DNA from: Dryococelus australis | Taxonomy: Eukaryota > Arthropoda > Insecta > Phasmatodea > Phasmatidae | Length of the DNA: 64,000 nucleotides | Direction: 5' to 3' | NCBI GenBank assembly: GCA_029891345.1 | Contig: CM057000.1 | Coordinates: forward strand, 140,166,163 to 140,230,162 | In this document: positions 35,285 to 47,272 of the stretch, in pieces | Numbering within the stretch: position 1 is the first letter of the stretch | How the letters are laid out: each line of letters begins with the position of its first letter | The notes under the pieces: generated by a model | What the model was told of the DNA's origin: nothing | Database searches by the model: none | Seen by the model: only the letters and a program-made list of their open reading frames with translations | Translations under genes and position numbers: made by a program

Positions 35285-35402
35285 TACATAACGTAGTGAG
35301 ACAGTCTATGGCAACGTTAATCTTACATATAGCGGAAGCCTACAACATGAGACGAACAGAGGATCCTAATCAGGGATTTAAAAATGTGCTCAATGAACCG
35401 TG
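35285..35402 (-). mobile_element. Old family A MITE fragment
   Basis: GTAGTGAGACAGTCTATGGC, then AACGTTAATCTTACATA, then GCGGAAG, then AGGATCCTAATCAGGGATTT, then AAAAATGTGCTC aligns with the inverted family A end at 53270-53365. The terminal repeat is decayed. Confidence 0.5.
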
Positions 35403-35450
35403 GTAAGCTACAGTTTCATGTGCCCATAACTCCTAATACCATCTTACTGT

Positions 35451-35696
35451 GGGGCCGCGGTGGTCTAATGGTCACACTACTCGCCTCCCATCTAGGCGAA
35501 TCGGGTTCGATTCCCGGCGGGGTCGCTCTTGGACCCTCGTATGTATGAATCTTGCCGGATGATGACGCTGGTAAGCGAGTTTTCTCGAGGATGTGCCGTT
35601 TCCCCCGTCATTGCGTTCCGGCGCTACTCCATACTCACCTCGCTTCACCCTCATCGGCTCTCAAGACCTAGTTGTCAAGAGCCACCCCGAATTTCG
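35451..35696 (+). mobile_element. tRNA-SINE with intact pol III boxes
   Basis: GGGGCCGCGGTGGTCTAATG gives the head with A box, and GGGTTCGATTCCC is a perfect B-box match. The body carries TTTTCTCGAGGATGTGCCGT, then TCCGGCGCTACTCC, then ACCCTCATCGGCTCTCAAGA. The tail is decayed. Confidence 0.85.
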
Positions 35697-35699
35697 AAC

Positions 35700-38600
35700 A
35701 GCTTAAATGATAAGCTATTCGGTGCGCGGTCCAACATAACCCCGTACAACCTCGCTATCCAGCGTCTTTCAATCTCACCCAATTGACCGTACGCCTTTTC
35801 CGAACGTCTTATCGGCATGCCTTATCGTTCGTTAATCAAGCTTGGCGATTATTGTGCGATGTTTTCAGAACTGATTATACACGCCCCACGAAGAGCGTTG
35901 GGAACGTTTCCGTATGGAGCACACGCATGAGCTATTTCTATAGACAGATTTTTCTCGAGAAAAGATTTCAAAACCATTTGTACTACAAAACACTTTCGTT
36001 GATATGCACGTTCAGGCTTGGATGATTTCAAAAGTCACGTTCCTCAAGTGTCTGTCAGCGAATCATGGACGTTCAGTATCGGAGTACGTTATTGCAATTT
36101 GCCCAGTCAAATAAGAACATGTCTTCTCAAGTAGACACGAGCCCAATAACCAAAGGAAGTTGTGTTTGTGGACCTAAGATACTGAAGTCTAGCATGGCCA
36201 TAAACATTTTCGCGGAATACGCCTGTCCCTAGCTATTGCATGAAACTTTATTTCCATATGTATCTTTCCCCGATGTGCTTACGTATGGTTACTGACTTAT
36301 TTTTACAGCGTGCGCAAATTGTCATGACGTGTTTCAATTTTATTTTTAATCGTACAATTTGCAATCTCATTGTGGAGAAATTGAAGCATTTCAGTAAACG
36401 TAATGATACACAAAATATCACTCGATCTGATATTAATTTGTAACTTTATAGGTAAGGTGGCATTAATTGTGACTGGAGTTGGTAAAGTAAATGAGTTGTT
36501 TGGAGGCGTAAGTAAGTTAGAGGCTGTTTTAACTTGCAACTTAACCCAATCTCCAAGCACTGATCACTAAGCGACATCAGAGATATGGAGTTTATATTTT
36601 CTCATTATTTAACTTCTAATTTTTGTCTCAGTTTAGATTGCCTACACATACCGCCTTGTGATGTATACAGTTGGAAAATTTAGGTATACTTTCGAGGTCA
36701 GAAATCATTTCCTCTTAAGTGGCAGAAAATTCCAATTCCCGTTTTTGGGCCAACCTTCAAAGCTACAGTTATGTTTCTTAGAAAGGAAACTTAACTCGAC
36801 AACATGTATTTATCTGAAGTGGATAGACAGGCTTCTTTCACCAAATCTGGGTTCTGTCACCCCTGCGTGATGTAAGCGGAATCGACGATACTTTTTAGCA
36901 TGTTCTTATGAATTTTCTGAAGATCGAAGAAATCACTGAAAGGCTTAAAGAGGCGGCAGACCGAAGAGGCCTGCAGTTGGATTCACAACGTGTGATGGTG
37001 GATGGATATCTACACAGATCGTGGAATAGATTTGCCACAGAAGAGGGCAGGGGACTTGAGGAAAATGACCAGCGGCAGAGTGTGCAATCTGATGACCCAC
37101 GAGGGAGAGTTCGGGTAAAGGCTTCACATTAAAGTCAGAAGCACTTTTGATTGGAGAGGATGACAGGTTTTCGCTGAGAAATCCGGCTACGGCCGTGTAA
37201 GATACCAGGAGAGGCACATGGCACTGAAGACAGAAGACCGGAAGAGGATAAAGTACCGTGCACTGTCTTACTCCACTGAGTACAGTTTCAGTGCGGCAGG
37301 ATGGAGGGTGTGCCGACCTTCAGGCCGTTAAGTACTCATCACGTTTACGTATTGAAATGTTCAAAACTTTCAAAATCTGAAGTGCCACAAAATGAAATTC
37401 GAATAACTCGTACACGTTTTCAGTTGTTACGATAAGTTTATCACATGTATATAATTCGACAACTTATCTTCATTTTAAGTTGCCTGAAATTCAAATTCAA
37501 CATCCCTGTTCCGTTTTGAAAAAGCTACTTAAGTTTAGGATTCGAATACCAAACTTAATTCGATACATTGATGACTGAGGGTTTTGTATTCGAAGTTATA
37601 TTCGCCTCACATAAGATGTTGGCCTTTGCGAATACCCAATAGCCAGAGAGCTGCCTTGGATTGTTGAATTTGATTTTTCGCCACCTGGAATGAAGAAACT
37701 TAGTCTATTTGTGTGTCTGTACCAAGATCCATTGATATAGATGACAAAACTAAGAGGATGTTTAAGAAATTATATTTTAACCACCGCAGCGCATATCAAT
37801 AATTATTGTAAGTTTGTTTACCGACCATACTTCAAAAGATACCAGAGATATTTGAATTTTACGCCTCCTTAAATGAAAGAATTTTAGTACATAAATTACG
37901 TAAATTGTAGTATTTATGTATTATACAGTTGAATACACGTTACACGCCTGTTACGTAGGAAAGTGAGGCTTTTGATACAGAATTATAAATAATCGGAATA
38001 AGAAATCATCATTAATGCAACCATTAAGTGACGAGCAGGAATAACGCCAATTACGCAAACAAAAAATTGCATACAAATATGAGGAATGTCATTTATTTTT
38101 AATGGCCAAATGGTGACTGTATGTTAGTCTCCATTTCGGACTCTCTTGATTAAGGAGTTTGGTGAAGTATTACCTTTGCGTCTAATTGAGAATACTGCTA
38201 GATATGTTGCGCATTCTCGTATTTATTTACCCTGAAATTGTGTACACGCCTAAAAAAAAAGGAACGAAATTAGTAGGCCTTTGACTATTTGTTTAAATAA
38301 CAGCAACGCCGAGCACGGTTGCCAACTACTGGAAAAGAAATCGTGGGACATTGGCGTCTAAACTACCGTATGGTTATGAGACGCTAGATGGGCGTGTTTG
38401 AGTTCGCAAGGGATGGAGGTTTTAATAAAGATGAAACAACACATTTATTCACACAGCTATTATTTACAACATTTAACTATGTTTATCCACAATTGCTCTT
38501 GTTGTTCTCAGTGAGCGTGATATTGAATGAATATCTCAATTCTAAATAAAGTCCTCATCAAAGCCTCCGTGTTATTAGAGATACTTAATTCACACTCATT

Positions 38601-38700
38601 ATTTACACATACTCAATCTGCCTATTTCTATCATTCCGGATGTCTTACACTCGCGCATCCAGTTCAATAGTCCCGCCCGCCAGTCCCTCCCTTCACTGCA
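35700..38700. other. Long stretch without a recognised gene
   Basis: An open frame at 36908-37132 (LKIEEITERLKEAADRRGLQ and on) looks protein-like for about 70 codons, but no family was recognised. The rest is AT-rich. Confidence 0.4.
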
Positions 38701-38736
38701 TCAATGCTCGCAGTTCGCAGACCTCACTCCCGCTGG

Positions 38737-39000
38737 GGGCCACGGTGGCTGAGCGGTTAGCTTGCTCACCTCCCACCAATGTGAACCGGGTTCAATTCCC
38801 CGGGCCGGGCCCCTCCGGATCCTCGCAAGTGAGAATCGTGCCGGGATATATTCCGTTGGTCGGTGGGTTTTCCCGGGGATCTCCCGTTTACCCCGCCCCC
38901 TTCATTCCGGCGCCGCTCCATATTCACATCAATCACCCTCATCGGCTCTCAAGACCTCGCTGTTAAGAGCCGCCCAAATCTCTTCACTCACTCACTCACT
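38737..39000 (+). mobile_element. Full-length tRNA-SINE with target duplication
   Basis: The head GGGCCACGGTGGCTGAGCGG and B-box GGGTTCAATTCCC lead to the body (GTCGGTGGGTTTTCCCGGGG, then TTCATTCCGGCGCCGCTCCA, then CACCCTCATCGGCTCTCAAG) and a (CACT)n tail. The 12-bp CACTCCCGCTGG at 38725-38736 is repeated exactly at 39001-39012, the target-site duplication of a recent insertion. The head resembles class II (Ser/Leu-like) tRNA D arms, as inferred from GGCTGAGCGGTTAG. Confidence 0.93.
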
Positions 39001-39399
39001 CACTCCCGCTGGCTTGTCGCTTCGCTTGTCTTCGTACACCCATCGCCTGAGTTCGCACAACACTCCAGACTCTCGACTCTCAGACTGTCGGCTTGGAGGC
39101 CCGTCGCGGCTTAAGTATTGTTCTACCTTTTTAATTCTACCTTTTGAGTTGTTAATTTAAAAGTATTATAAGCTAGACAAGGAGGCTAAGAGCTACCTTA
39201 ATTAACAGGTAGACCTAAGGCCTTCAAATCAATTCCCTGAAAATAGCTCAGTTAATCAGGATTAATCAGCAAGTTATTAAAAATATAACTTTTTATTACG
39301 TTTTAAATACTACTCAACATTGTACCTTTTCCGTCAGAGGGACGCTTCTACGGAGAAGTTCTATTAAATTCCTAGTTATCCGAAGCTATTCTCTGGGAC

Positions 39400-39930
39400 T
39401 CACCCCTGTTTAAATACTCAGATCTGGTTGGTAAATCCCGCACCGCAGGGAAGGCCAATCAGGGTCGCCTGTGTGCATCGTCTCCCCTGGACGATGACGT
39501 CTTTCTGTAACCGGAGCTCGTAGATGGACAGCAGTAGCAGCGACCAGCGGCCACGGCAATGAGAAGAAGAAAAATGGCCGCCACCCTGGCGACCCCGTGT
39601 AAATAGTCTGGCTGCGTCCACAATTCCCCTCCTTTCGTCGTTGATTGAGTGGCTCCTTGCCATTCGATATAATGTTGGCATCGGTCATCGCCTCGTTGCC
39701 ATAAGTCTCGCTGGTCTGATCTAGAATGTTCCGAGCGCCCCGAGTCTCGCTGAGAGAGGCAAGGACGATGAACCAGAACATTCTTTCAAAGGCTTATCGC
39801 GGCAGCTTGCCTTTGTTAATCGCCGCCTGCTTCTCATATTACACTCGCCTGACATTCCTTCACTCTCGCGAGTAGGCCGGGGCAAAGGAAGCGATGAAGA
39901 GCAGCAACATGTAATAGAAACCAATTTTCA
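39400..39930. other. GC-richer block, no assignable gene
   Basis: Three overlapping minus-strand frames (67-123 codons) are open. None shows a known motif. Composition alone could explain them. Confidence 0.3.
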
Positions 39931-39939
39931 CGCAACATC

Positions 39940-42900
39940 TGGAGAAAATGTTCTTGCCATTCACACAACAATTTTCCACTGTTAAACACACGATAAACAA
40001 TGTGCTACCCTACTGATTATACGGTTATTGTAGTTAACATTACCAAAAAATTATTACCATCACTTTACACACGGAATATAAGTTCGAGTAAACTATAGAT
40101 AATTTATATGGTGATAATGAATCTAAGTAAGTGATACAGTGATGCCAATATGAACATATGACAATTCCTTTTTCTCTATAGTACGTCCATGACATTCCCT
40201 TATTTCTTCCTTTTCCTCCACGCGGTGCAGATATAAAACTATCATGTTTTCTGTTGAGCATTGAAATGTCTTGTATTCTACCCCACGTGATGTATAATAC
40301 TGAACTTTTATCACATTTTGCATTGACTCATGGCATTCCCCTTTTATGCAGTGGATTGTTTGTAATCAAATAAAACGAGACGATGCAATGATTTCGAGAG
40401 AGTTACTGCAACAAAACTAGTTGCAACATTTCAGGAAATATAATATGTTATCTTCAAGTTCGAAAATGCGATTTACATCTGTTTTCGCTAAAATGTTTGC
40501 CCTGTGTTAGCTTGAACATCTTCATCGTGTCTCCGAAGTTATTCACACATTTCCGTATACTTTCCTTCGTTCGTTTAATCAGTCATTCTGGTGCTTTTTG
40601 TTTTGTTTGCTTTGTGATTACCTGTTAGTTTCATCTGCGTAGTACTGAATGATTGGTTTTCCTACCTTTAGAGAATTCGAGCCTACGCTTGCCAATTTTT
40701 TGGGTCCATGTTTTTTAACAATATTATTTTCTGGGATTTATGTGACTTAAAACTAATCTCTTTAATGAGGTTAGCTCAAAACAATAGTTAATTGACTCGA
40801 TATTCTGTATCTAAATTTTTTAAATCTTACTTTGGTGCCTATTTGCCTAAAAATCAGTTTAAAAGTGTTATTTATAACATTATAGAAAATGAAATTGTGG
40901 CTATAAACTCTTCGTGAACTTTATAAAAAGCTACCGATTTTTCATATGATGCTAAATATAAATAAATGTTGCAGTAAAACGTAATAACGTATAATTTGTC
41001 CATATCGTTCATTCTATAACTACAAAGTAAAGTAATTATTTGCAGTACATGGTTATGTCGAAAATGTATGTTTGATAACGTTTTAATTCATAATTTCGAA
41101 CTTTCCGACGACTCATAATATTTTTCCATGATTCTTTAGTCTGCACAAAATAAAACCAGACAAAATACAGTTTTGTAATAATTGAAATAATAATGAATGC
41201 TTACATTGCTGTGATGACGATGAAATGTAACAATAAGGTGCCATATTTGGTTTTCATTTTCCTGCTATTATTTCTTGAAACCTATTCATCATGGCCACGC
41301 GTCTATATCTAGTTTTCTCATTTCTCTTGAAAGCAGATCACACGCAAAACTCCTGGGTTGGATGAAATGTAATACATTCCGCTCGTTTGGCTTGCGTTAT
41401 TAAAAGAACGTGCGATTAAAAAAAGTATTGGGAGCAAATGAAAGAAGCGGATAAAAAAACTATGAGAAGAACACGCAGTTTGCTACGGGAAGAATGATGG
41501 TGGTTAATTCGCTAGATATTTGCGTAAGCTGCCATCGTCGCGCAATGACGCTGTTTAAGGTTTCAGAACTAGACAGAAATAACATCGCTGGCGAACAGTT
41601 CTATAAGTGCTCTTTGGATAAGTGATTATACCCTGCGTTCGAAGAGCAAAAAAAATCGAAGACTTAAAATTATCTTAAACAGGCCTTTAATCGCAACAGT
41701 TATGTGTCTCTTGTATAATTCGGTGTTCAAAATAACTAACACACCAAAACCCTTTCCCAAGATCTATCCAGAGGCCCAACGGGAAAGCTATCACCACGTC
41801 AGCCGGTTAACTGAAACAAACATTTGTTTGAGCCAAGAAAATTAATTTATTCCGTATAGAAAAGCAAATAAATAGTTGTTGTTATAGATTGTTAACTAAT
41901 GCACACCTCAAAAAGAGTTTCACGTGACCTGCAATGTTGTTGCTCATGAAGGATGTTCGCTGCCACAATTTGTATTATTTGTTATTGTTTGTCAAGTCTT
42001 GCGTGGTATTCTCTACAGACACTGTGTTTTCATCCCGTACTTTCTCTTGGGCCGTGAACAACCTGCTAACTAAGAAATCACAGTGCTGAAAAAAAAAAAT
42101 TTGAGGTGGATATCGTATTTACAACTCACTTTTTTAAGGAGTCCAGCGCAGTCCCCAGCCTCCCTCTCTTTTCACAATCATTACATTTTTTTTCAAATAT
42201 ATGTTTGTTTTGAAGTTAAAAGATAAAGATCCGATGACCTCGGTCTCGTGCCGTGTGCCGACTCCGAAGTTTAAATTATTTAAGGTTGTTGGACACGGAA
42301 TAATTTTCACCATATCTTTACCGTTCAACTTGACATTTTCTGTGACTACCTTTCCCACATGAACATTTTTTTAGATCGCATGGTTTCTGCAAAATTTCTT
42401 GTGAAAGTAAAATATTTTACTCTTTTTGTTATTCGCAGATGAAATAAATTAACCATTTGCAGAAAATTTACAAAGGGCAGCTGAAAGATATTGTATTAAT
42501 TAATTTGAAAGTATATTTAGTAAACGATTTTTCTATAAATTTAGGAGTAGTCTTAAATGAAAAATATGCAATAATTTTTTTAATTTTCAGTATTTTTTTA
42601 AACTGCAAAATCATTTCCTTGTACAATTTTATACGTGTCTTGAAGTATCTCTTGACATCGTCTTTTCGTGTAAATTATATGATTTCTGAACGTAAGATGG
42701 TTTTCATTATTTGTACAATTCTAAAACAGTTAAAATTTTGATTTTGTGCATAACTATGTACTAATTTTTCTTTTTGCGAGGAAAGTGTAATTACTGATAA
42801 TTTCTAAAAGTCAAACAATATATGGTATTAAATATAAAATAACAAATTATTCGTGGCAATCGCTCTTAAGAAAATTATAGAAGAAATGAAAGAGCAGGGT

Positions 42901-43310
42901 GTACATAGTTGAATAGTCCGTTATGTACAGATATTTTTATTTTAGTGTATAAAATAATAGTCATCTGATAATTTCGTTACATTAGTAAACTTTAATAAAT
43001 TTCTATGACCAATAAAGATTTAGTAAATAGGCTATGCGTACCAGAATGAGAAAAATCTGATACCAGGTACCAAGAGAAAATATCTGGTACAAATACCAGA
43101 AATCCGGTTCGTCTGGCAACATTGGGCTACGTTGTCGAGATACGTACCATCAGTATTGTCGTGCCCCAGTGGAAGTAATGAAAAACGTTGTAGCAGTTTG
43201 TATATCCTGCTCACGAGCGATGAAGGGGAGGGGGGGAGAGAGAGCCTTTGGGGGCTCAAGCCCCTTCCAGAAATAGAGTATCAAACTAAAAATTAGATTC
43301 AAGAACATTC
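39940..43310. other. AT-rich stretch without a gene
   Basis: No SINE, TIR or coding signal was found. The frame at 42457-42741 is AT-driven and rich in Ile, Phe and Leu. Confidence 0.55.
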
Positions 43311-43317
43311 ACCTATA

Positions 43318-43480
43318 ATCCATACACGGTTACTTCCAGCTTTCCTCGAGCACTGCTGAAGTTCTACTTCCAGGATGTTCCTCCGCCTTGTTGAAACAAA
43401 GCTTAACTAATTCTATAAAACTATACCAGAGGGACAAAGCACCGAATTCGTGGGCACTCGGTTTAATAACAATAATTTTA
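43318..43480 (+). repeat. Interspersed repeat family R, copy 3, truncated
   Basis: CACGGTTACTTCCAGCTTTC, then GCTGAAGTTCTACTTCCAGG, then ATGTTCCTCCGCCTTG, then AACAAAGCTTAAC match the left half of copies 1 and 2. The right half is missing. Confidence 0.6.
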
Positions 43481-43499
43481 ATTATTTGCAGTCTTATTC

Positions 43500-44840
43500 A
43501 CTTTAGCCCGTTCGGTCCCAAATTAATTTACGAGCTTAAGTTTTGTAGTCGTGCGATATTCTGGTGTGCACTCTACACGTGCCGAAAGTTCTTCTCACAA
43601 CCAGAGAACATGGTGCTGCGTTCTGGATGTTGTCAGTATTAACCATTCACAGACGTGACGTGCAGAAACTTTAACAAATCAGATTACTCACTAGGAAAGG
43701 CACTCAAACCAGAGAGTACTGATTCGTTGCTGTGTACAGGCGTGACCATAAATATCCTTCATCACGTCCATGATCGTGGACACGGGGACTGAACAGGTCA
43801 ATTCATTTCAGTCAACAGAGCATTGACTTAAAGGGAACGTGGCTACCAGTAATTAAAAGTGAAGTTTTGTTGTCCAAAATGAATCATTACACTTCAAATT
43901 TGACATGTATTTCCACTCAGAGGTACCCACACACCATAGGCTGCCTCTCGGCCCAATCAGCAAGCACTCTTCCAAGCACCACCAATCAGAGACTTCCTGC
44001 CTTCCTATTGGTCAGCACGGAACAGTTCCAATACTGAATAATATCCACTGCCTGTTTTTTCCACCTGAACTCAGTATTCAACCAGGTACTCCAGAAACAA
44101 TTGCAGGGAATTTCCATGAGTTTGGTTTTCGATTAATCAAGTTCTGGGACTCAACCAGACAAAAGAAAAACCTCAGCTCAGTGTAATGCGATTGTTCTTC
44201 CCAGTGTCTCGCCTGAAGAAGGGAACAGATTCCAGGCTGCGAAACACCGTGAATACTTGTAATTATTATTTTGTTGTACCATTTTTTTCATCGTTCTGTG
44301 ACGTCGCTGTTGGTTTATCAATTCTTTTCCCTGGTTATTTTTGTGGTTCCTTTGTTGTCAGCAGTGTTGAATTATTAGTTTTTATAATCTGACTAGGAGC
44401 ACATTTCCTGACTTGTGCTTCATTGTGGTATTTGTTCAATTTTTGCGTGTGTCGTGAAGTTTTCTTCAGATTTATCCACTGATATTTGTTTTTTTCCACT
44501 GTTTTTTTCACTTGTGTGGCGTTTTCGTTTTCGTCATCGTGTTGTCTTTTATTTTGGTTTGCTTTTATTGTTTGTCTTGTTTTGTAATAATTTGTTTTTC
44601 CAGCTTTTTGTCGTTTTAATTATATGCATAGCTTCTCCTCATTATCTTCCTGTGGTGTTGTAAAAAGTTTCTTTTTTTCTTTTTTGTCTTGCTGAGTGCT
44701 GTGTGTGTGTGATTTTTATTAAGTCAAATTGTCGGCAATGGACACAATCCAGTCATACCGTCATAATTACTCTGACCAAGTGTGTGGTTTTCCTAAGTTT
44801 CGAAGAAAGGCCTATGAGATCACTTTTGTAACTGTGTGAC
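43500..44840. other. No gene recognised
   Basis: CGCCTGAAGAAGGGAACAGA followed by GCGAAACACCG near 44210-44250 resembles a motif often found at the ends of insect retroelements. The T-rich 44280-44700 stretch gives spurious frames. Confidence 0.35.
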
Positions 44841-44841
44841 T

Positions 44842-44894
44842 GTGTATGCGTGTTGGTGTGCGTGCACGCGCGCGCGTGTGTGTGTGTGTGTGTG
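44842..44894. repeat. TG/CG microsatellite
   Basis: Alternating TG, CG and GT units, about 50 bp, potentially Z-DNA forming. Confidence 0.9.
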
Positions 44895-45765
44895 CATCCT
44901 CTGCTAAAAAGTTTTGAGCGCACGAACCAAATTTTGCCACACTCAGTACACACATGGTATTTCTTAAGGACATCGGCTTGTATAATTTTCTACCACGTCG
45001 GGTGCATACTTTCAATGTGGCTGTCATTTAAAAATTGAGGATTATGTCAAATCTTGGAACCATTCAACTGATTTGAACCGAATATGGTATGTTGACAATG
45101 CATCTTGTAAACAGTGAAGTTAGAGATACATATTGTTGTTGGTCGCCCATTTTGGAAGATAGATTTTCAGTTATGTATCGAAACCTACTCAACTCGCCAA
45201 TTTTGACATGTAAATAATGCTATGGTACTCCATGTAAACATACGCGATTTAGATTCATTAGACACTTATTTTCAAAACTGCTGCCATATAAATATCTTAG
45301 GTTAATTTGGCATGTATACCAAACCGTTCTGCCAGTTTCTATCAAATTTTGTAAGATGAAAATATCTATTGAAAGCATCACATGTGCCAATAAATAGCCA
45401 CTTTTGTAGGCCATTTTTAAAGAGGAGAAATTATTTTTATGTCATATTTCAAGAAATAATTGACCGATTACCACCAAATTGGGCGATCTGTATCATTTGT
45501 TGTAAGTTAGATAATTATTTCCTAAATGGCGGTCGCATAGCTGCGTTAGCATAGTATAATATACTGTCAAATCCATGTAGTCAATTCCAACTTAACTTCG
45601 CGCTATGGCTTATTCTATTGCAAATATTAAATAAGTCTAGACGAAGCCTTTGTTATCCGCCATTTTGTAAGATATCACTACACAAATAAATTAGTATTTG
45701 TCTGTTATGTATCAAGAAACTTCTTACCGATTCCTATCAAATTTAGCAAACACGTAGTAATGTGG

Positions 45766-47272
45766 TAGGTGATGTCAACCGGTAAGTTTAAGTGTGGCAG
45801 GTGATGTCAACCGGTAAGTTTAAGTGTGGCAGGTGATGCCAACCGGTAAGTTTAAGTGTGTCAGGAGATGTCAACCGGTAAGTTTAAGTGTGGCAGGTGA
45901 TGCCAACCGGTAAGTTTAAGTGTGGCAGGTGATGTCAACCGGTAAGTTTAAGTGTGGCAGGTGATGTCAACCGGTAAGTTTAAGTGTGTCAGGTGATGTC
46001 AACAGGTAAGTTTAAGTGTGGCAGGTGATGTCAACCGGTAAGTTTAAGTGTGGCAGGTGATGCCAACCGGTAAGTTTAAGTGTGTCAGGTGATGTCAACC
46101 GGTAAGTTTAAGTGTGTCAGGTGATGTCAACCGGTAAGTTTAAGTGTGTCAGGTGATGTCAACAGGTAAGTTTAAGTGTGGCAGGTGATGTCAACCGGTA
46201 AGTTTAAGTGTGGCAGGTGATGTCAACCGGTAAGTTTAAGTGTGGCAGGTGATGTCAACCGGTAAGTTTAAGTGTGTCAGGTGATGTCAACCGGTAAGTT
46301 TAAGTGTGTCAGGTGATGTCAACAGGTAAGTTTAAGTGTGGCAGGTGATGTCAACAGGTAAGTTTAAGTGTGGCAGGTGATGTCAACCGGTAAGTTTAAG
46401 TGTGTCAGGTGATGTCAACAGGTAAGTTTAAGTGTGGCAGGTGATGCCAACCGGTAAGTTTAAGTGTGGCAGGTGATGTCAACCGGTAAGTTTAAGTGTG
46501 TCAGGTGATGTCAACAGGTAAGTTTAAGTGTGGCAGGTGATGCCAACCGGTATGTTTAAGTGTGGCAGGTGATGTCAACCGGTAAGTTTAAGTGTGGCAG
46601 GTGATGCCAACCGGTAAGTTTAAGTGTGGCAGGTGATGTCAACAGGTAAGTTTAAGTGTGGCAGGTGATGTCAAAAGGTAAGTTTAAGTGTGGCAGGTGA
46701 TGTCAACCGGTAAGTTTAAGTGTGGCAGGTGATGTCAACCGGTAAGTTTAAGTGTGTCAGGAGATGTCAACCGGTAAGTTTAAGTGTGGCAGGTGATGCC
46801 AACCGGTAAGTTTAAGTGTGGCAGGTGATGCCAACCGGTAAGTTTAAGTGTGGCAGGTGATGCCAACCGGTAAGTTTAAGTGTGGCAGGTGATGTCAACA
46901 GGTAAGTTTAAGTGTGGCAGGTGATGTCAACAGGTAAGTTTAAGTGTGGCAGGTGATGTCAACCGGTAAGTTTAAGTGTGGCAGGTGATGTCAACCGGTA
47001 AGTTTAAGTGTGGCAGGTGATGTCAACCGGTAAGTTTAAGTGTGTCAGGTGATGTCAACCGGTAAGTTTAAGTGTGGCAGGTGATGTCAACCGGTAAGTT
47101 TAAGTGTGTCAGGTGATGTCAACCGGTAAGTTTAAGTGTGTCAGGTGATGTCAACAGGTAAGTTTAAGTGTGGCAGGTGATGTCAACCGGTAAGTTTAAG
47201 TGTGGCAGGTGATGTCAACCGGTAAGTTTAAGTGTGTCAGGTGATGTCAACAGGTAAGTTTAAGTGTGTCAG
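45766..47272 (+). repeat. 32-bp minisatellite, 47 copies
   Basis: GGTAAG recurs every 32 bp exactly from 45781 to 47253, giving 47 copies. Units vary at a few sites: GTGTGG or GTGTGT, GATGTC or GATGCC, and AACCGG or AACAGG (11 units), with single AAAAGG and GGTATG variants. The array lies inside a satellite unit and both flanks continue that unit, so it grew in place. Every unit but one carries GTAAGT, and the AACAGG units carry CAGGTAAGT, the exact consensus 5' splice site. There are no unique spacers. Confidence 0.97.

Noticed and set aside
36908..37132. 74-codon frame with KIEEITERLKEAADRR
   Set aside because: It looks protein-like for a short stretch, but no family, splice sites or continuation was found. 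Kept only as a note in the gene-free interval.
38737..39160. Overlapping frames across the SINE (108-132 codons)
   Set aside because: They are translations of a GC-rich SINE and its flanks, not genes.
44205..44255. Hammerhead-like CTGAAGA ... GAAAC on plus
   Set aside because: No good stem II between the core boxes. Probably a retroelement-end motif.
44186..44663. Hydrophobic, membrane-like frames
   Set aside because: The Phe/Val/Leu content comes from a T-rich stretch. There is no start context or domain.
45766..47272. CRISPR-like regular repeat array
   Set aside because: The units are contiguous near-identical 32-mers with no unique spacers, and the setting is a eukaryotic satellite.
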